Origin: Atriophallophorus winterbourni
Taxonomy: Eukaryota > Platyhelminthes > Trematoda > Plagiorchiida > Microphallidae
Reading direction: 5' to 3'
DNA: 64,000 bases
Assembly: GCA_013407085.1 (NCBI GenBank)
Contig: JACCGJ010001363.1
Coordinates: forward strand, 62,001-126,000
Below, in pieces: positions 60,341 to 64,000 of this stretch. A model generated the notes under the pieces. The model was not told where the DNA came from, ran no database searches, and saw only the letters and a program-made list of their open reading frames with translations. Positions within the stretch are counted from its first letter, which is position 1, and every line of letters begins with the position of its first letter. Position numbers and translations under genes: made by a program.

Positions 60341-60480
60341 TTTCAATTACAAACTACTAAAAATCACGTTCAGGGAGCCTTGAAACAGTGGTGAAGTGGT
60401 AAACAATATTATAATTGTACGCCGCTGTAAGAATACGATTCAATAGTGGCACATAATTATTATAAGTTTGTTCGACCTTG
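60340..60480 (-). mobile_element. Relative of the hammerhead repeat, core missing
   Basis: CACGTTCAGGGAGCCTTGAA, ACAGTGGTGAAGTGGTAAAC and GATTCAATAGTGGCACATAA (plus strand) align in order with locus 3 and, complemented, with locus 1. The hammerhead region expected at 60290-60345 is not present. Confidence 0.5.
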
Positions 60481-60689
60481 ATAATTTGTATCCGTTAAAG
60501 TCTTATCGCAGCTAGCTTGGACTACCCGAGCACGCATGAGCTATAGCAGTTTCCTCTTTCCTATAGCTCATGCACTTTTGTCGTACGGCTTGTCACCTTG
60601 GCGTCTTCATGTGTTTGCGTGCCCACGGTAACTGAAAGAGACAAAGTTTCATGTTGGCAACGTTGGTTTTCGCTTGGATGTGTGGATAT

Positions 60690-62100
60690 TTTCAACCTGT
60701 CACTGAGTTGTAGCAAGGTTGCTACTGACTGGAAAAGTGGATTAATCACCCCGATATACAAAGGAGGGGACCGATCCGATGTGTCTAACTACAGACCAGT
60801 TACGTTGTTGCCAATGGTATCTAAAGTTCTCGAACGATTTGTATTTGAGGAACTTATCAAACATTAGGAGGAAAATAAGCTTCTTTCCATCGCACAGCAC
60901 GGATTCAGGACAAGAGACATCTGCTCACCAATCTTCTCATAACTCTTGATAATTGAACTCGAGCCGTGGATAATGGATACCCTATCCATGCTTGTTTCAT
61001 GGATATGTCTAACGCATTTGACCGTCTTAACCCCAGCATACTGCTTCGAAATTGGAGCAGCTCGGTGTCGGCGGCATATTATTGGCCTAGATACAGGATT
61101 ACTTCACTGGTAGAGTTATCAGGGTTAGAGTTGATGGGCACTATCCAGCCCAGTAGAAGTTACAAGTGGCGTAACTCAAGACTCAGTCTTGGGGTCAATA
61201 CTCTTCTTCGAGTACGCGAACGATATACCTGAAATTGTAAGCAGCAAAATCATTTTATTTACGGATGACATCAAAGTCTGGACAAGCGTACGCACCCTAG
61301 AAGATTGTCAAATTCTACAAAAAGTACTCGAAGCACATCATACCTGGTCCCTGCGCCACTGCCTACCATTTAACATCAAAAATGTAAAACGTTAAACGTC
61401 GGTAAATCATTCGAATTCACTTACTCTCTGAGATCTCAGCAACTTTCATGGGTTACTGAATAGAAAGACCTGGGTGTGTGGATTAGCAGTAACTTGAAGT
61501 CTTCAGGGCAGTGTTCAGTTGTTTACAAAAAGTCCTGTTAAGGCTTAGCATTGCTCAGTATGATCTCCGGTATTTTCACAAAGCAGATACTTCAACGGAT
61601 AATTAACACCTATATCAGACCAACAATGGAGTACGCTGTTCAAGCATGATCCCCATGGTTAAAAAAGAACATGACCTTGCTGCAACGCGTATACCACCGC
61701 GCTACAAAACTGGTGACCGGACTATACAAGGGGCCATACGAGCAGAGGATTGCAACTCTGAAACTGTTTGACTTTTCGTACCATCGTCTCAGGGGTGACT
61801 TGATCCTGCTATTCAACAGTCTGCATACAGTAGATCACCCAATTGAACACCCGTTTCGTCAGCAAGAAGCACGTTGTAGCAGATCGTAGGGATACAAGTT
61901 AATTATTCCACATTCCATATCAAATTGTAGAAGGTTTTTCTTTGCTGTCCGAGTTTGTTTTTATGGAACTCTCTGTCCCCACATATTATTTACGCATCAA
62001 GCCTGAACATGTTCAAGGCTGAACTTGACAAGTATATGTTCACCAAATCCAACTGCGCACCTGAATACCTGTGCTGAATTTCCATATTGATAAAACATTT
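60690..62100 (+). mobile_element. CR1-like LINE-H, decayed, plus strand
   Basis: Plus-strand pieces in order: 'CSKVATDWKSGLITPIYKGG', 'SNYRPVTLLPMVSKVLERFV', 'SIAQHGFRT', 'HACFMDMSNAFDRLNPS', 'GSILFFEYANDIPEIVSSKI' and the active-site region 'IILFTDDIKVW' (FADD changed to FTDD), then 'LQRVYHRATKLVTGLYKGPY', 'EQRIATLKLFDFSYHRLRGD'. At least five frame changes. The C-terminus continues in fragments to about 62075. Confidence 0.8.
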
Positions 62101-64000
62101 GTGTTGTTTTTATGCATTCCCGGTATTTTCTTATTTGTGATTACTGTAAATTATTTGCTTTTTGGACAATTAAAACTTTCAACTTCGGTCAAATTTGCAC
62201 AGCTAGATCGAAAATTGAATCCAAGATGCTGAATTTCACTAAAGAACTGCGGTGTTAAAAGTGAGCTCAAAGGACATAGAATGATTATCTCTTTCAAATG
62301 GATGTAAATTCAACTACGTGCGCAGAATTTAGTTAAATTTTGCACCCGTGGTTCTTACGAGTAAATGTGTCCCGACTAGAAAAAATCTTAGACTCGTTGA
62401 CCATAGAATAATCAAAGTTTTGCGCTGGACGTCGAACACACACAGATAGACGCTTTCGAAATGAAATCTCAAACAACATTTTATCTTTGGTGTCAAGGCT
62501 CTTATCTTAAGAGTTCGCAGATTTTAACCTACAATTACGCTCTGGGAACCAGTCAATAATAGGTATGTTGCTAATAGATAACGAGATAATCTAAATAAAA
62601 TAATGTGATGCATGATGAATTGAAAGCTTGCATCAGATCAGTTAGAGAAGATTCTATTATCAAATAAGTACTCAAAATGAATAATTACAAACAATCCTTT
62701 CCTGAATATGGCTTCCCCATTTATCTGAATCATACTCAAATATCATGCGAAATTCTGGATGATTTCGAATATAGCAATATTCGGTAATTTATTGAATTCT
62801 GAGTATTCACTAATATACTTGATTAATCAGATAATGGGAACCGAAACGAGATTATCGATTTCTAGCATTGATCGTTAGACTTGTAATAATAAAACGTTAA
62901 TTTTATTAGGCAAACCATAATGTGTATACTTTCGAAATCCGCTGCTTGTTCGTGGCTTCAATGTTTATTTTTCATTTTCATGTTAGTGGGTAATTCTTGT
63001 TCTTAATGTTTGAAGCCTTCTGAAACTCAATTTTCTTTAACGAAAACCGGTATTTGCACACATTTTCTTCACACACACATACAACAACCAACTCGCTAAA
63101 CAATAATGGTACATGAACTAGGATACTAGGATACAAAATCAAGTGTAATCGCTGAATGATGATTGAATATAAGCTTATTATCATCGAAAGCGAAATTGGT
63201 GCAAAATTTCGGAACAAGTGAGCAACTAAACACAATTGAAGTTGATAAGTGAAATAGTTCGATACAGCATTAAAGCTGAACTCGCGCGCCTGCCTGATAT
63301 AAGCCATGCTCTGTTAGAGGTAATTTAATTCATCGCACAAAACACTCCTAAAATTTTCAGATATAGATTATCAGTGTTATAAGAAAAGTGTAATTTCTTG
63401 CTTCACTGAGAAGAATGAAAAAGTCACCACGAGAAACTATTTTCAATCAATTAAAATCGACCAAGACTTTTCTACGTTGAGACGTAACCGATTGGAAGTC
63501 TACTCAAAAATGTCAAATTCAACGTATCTAAAATTCATAATCATCATTAATTTTTATACGATGAGCTATCTCTGTGGTTGTACGGGATCGACTACGCGCG
63601 TTAGCATTCAATTTAGTTAAATGGGTTTTATTAAATTGGCCTTTCGCTCGCGCCTTTACCTAACATCAAAAATATTATGCACAGATTTCCAGGTTAACCT
63701 TAATATTTTACATATTCGATAGCCATGGAAATGCAATTTTACGATCTTAATTGATAGCAGTGTAAACGAAATGGGATGGAATAAGACATCACATTTAGCA
63801 CCCTTTGTCTGGGGTATGATTAAAACATGCGTTGAAGGGTTTGTCCCTAAAGGGAAAGATCAACGTTAATCTGCTTACGGTAGTACTATTTTAACTGTTC
63901 CAATAATCTGAATGGCATTGATTGTTTGATGTATTTGGGCCCATGATGAGTCAAAGCCTTTACAGTTACAACTGTTCACACCGCATCCAACCAGCTAATT
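62100..64000. other. Intergenic, no gene seen
   Basis: AT-rich to the end of the window. The longest frame (63307-62978, minus, 109 codons) is hydrophobic without a recognised motif and lacks splice or start context. Confidence 0.4.

Noticed and set aside
62978..63307. 109-codon minus-strand frame as a membrane protein
   Set aside because: Hydrophobic composition follows from AT-rich codons; no motif, no splice logic, no neighbour support.

Overview
This is a eukaryotic nuclear window, most likely from a digenean trematode (fluke), possibly an opisthorchiid. It has two intron-containing animal genes. It also carries Penelope-like elements with GIY-YIG endonucleases, RTE and CR1-like LINEs, a CsRn1-like Ty3/gypsy element, and repeats with hammerhead-ribozyme motifs, a mix known from flukes. 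I see no bacterial operons, no CRISPR array, and no rRNA or tRNA gene.

Layout. 0-4.7 kb: a decayed RTE-type LINE on the minus strand, then two head-to-head Penelope fragments. 5.2-10.35 kb: a minus-strand LINE split by a CsRn1-like LTR element (6405-8862) with LTRs and a CTTT target duplication but with protease, RT and RNase H deleted. 10.35-15.5 kb: 3' pieces of four LINEs. 16-19.7 kb: gypsy pol remnants and an LTR-like repeat. 21.0-32.4 kb: exons of an ABHD4/ABHD5-type alpha/beta hydrolase on the plus strand; its largest intron holds a 2.2 kb LINE with a long open RT, and other introns hold a near-perfect hairpin element and a hammerhead repeat dimer. 33.1-38.6 kb: two Penelope-like elements on the minus strand, each with a hammerhead-like motif beyond its endonuclease. 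39.7-48.3 kb: a seven-exon ERI3-type DEDDh exonuclease gene on the plus strand, with all catalytic residues. 48.4-64 kb: hammerhead repeats, LINE remnants, two unassigned ORFs and AT-rich sequence.

The most interesting signal is a dispersed family of about 200-220 bp units with a hammerhead-ribozyme core (31.0-31.5, 45.6, 48.4-48.7 and 49.4-49.7 kb, and a core-less relative at 60.4 kb). At three loci a unit or part of it is repeated in tandem. Stem II shows a compensatory change between loci (UGC/GCA against GGC/GCC), while single bases of the core are mutated in every copy seen. This resembles metazoan retrozymes and the schistosome hammerhead SINE-like satellite. The Penelope elements next door carry the enzymatic functions that have been suggested to mobilise such repeats. 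Genomic hammerheads in flukes and in Penelope elements are established knowledge; membership of these particular units in a retrozyme family is my inference.

The two host genes are not functionally linked. The hydrolase would act in lipid metabolism and the exonuclease in RNA 3'-end processing. Both were assembled by reading splice sites and family similarity by eye, so exon ends are predictions.
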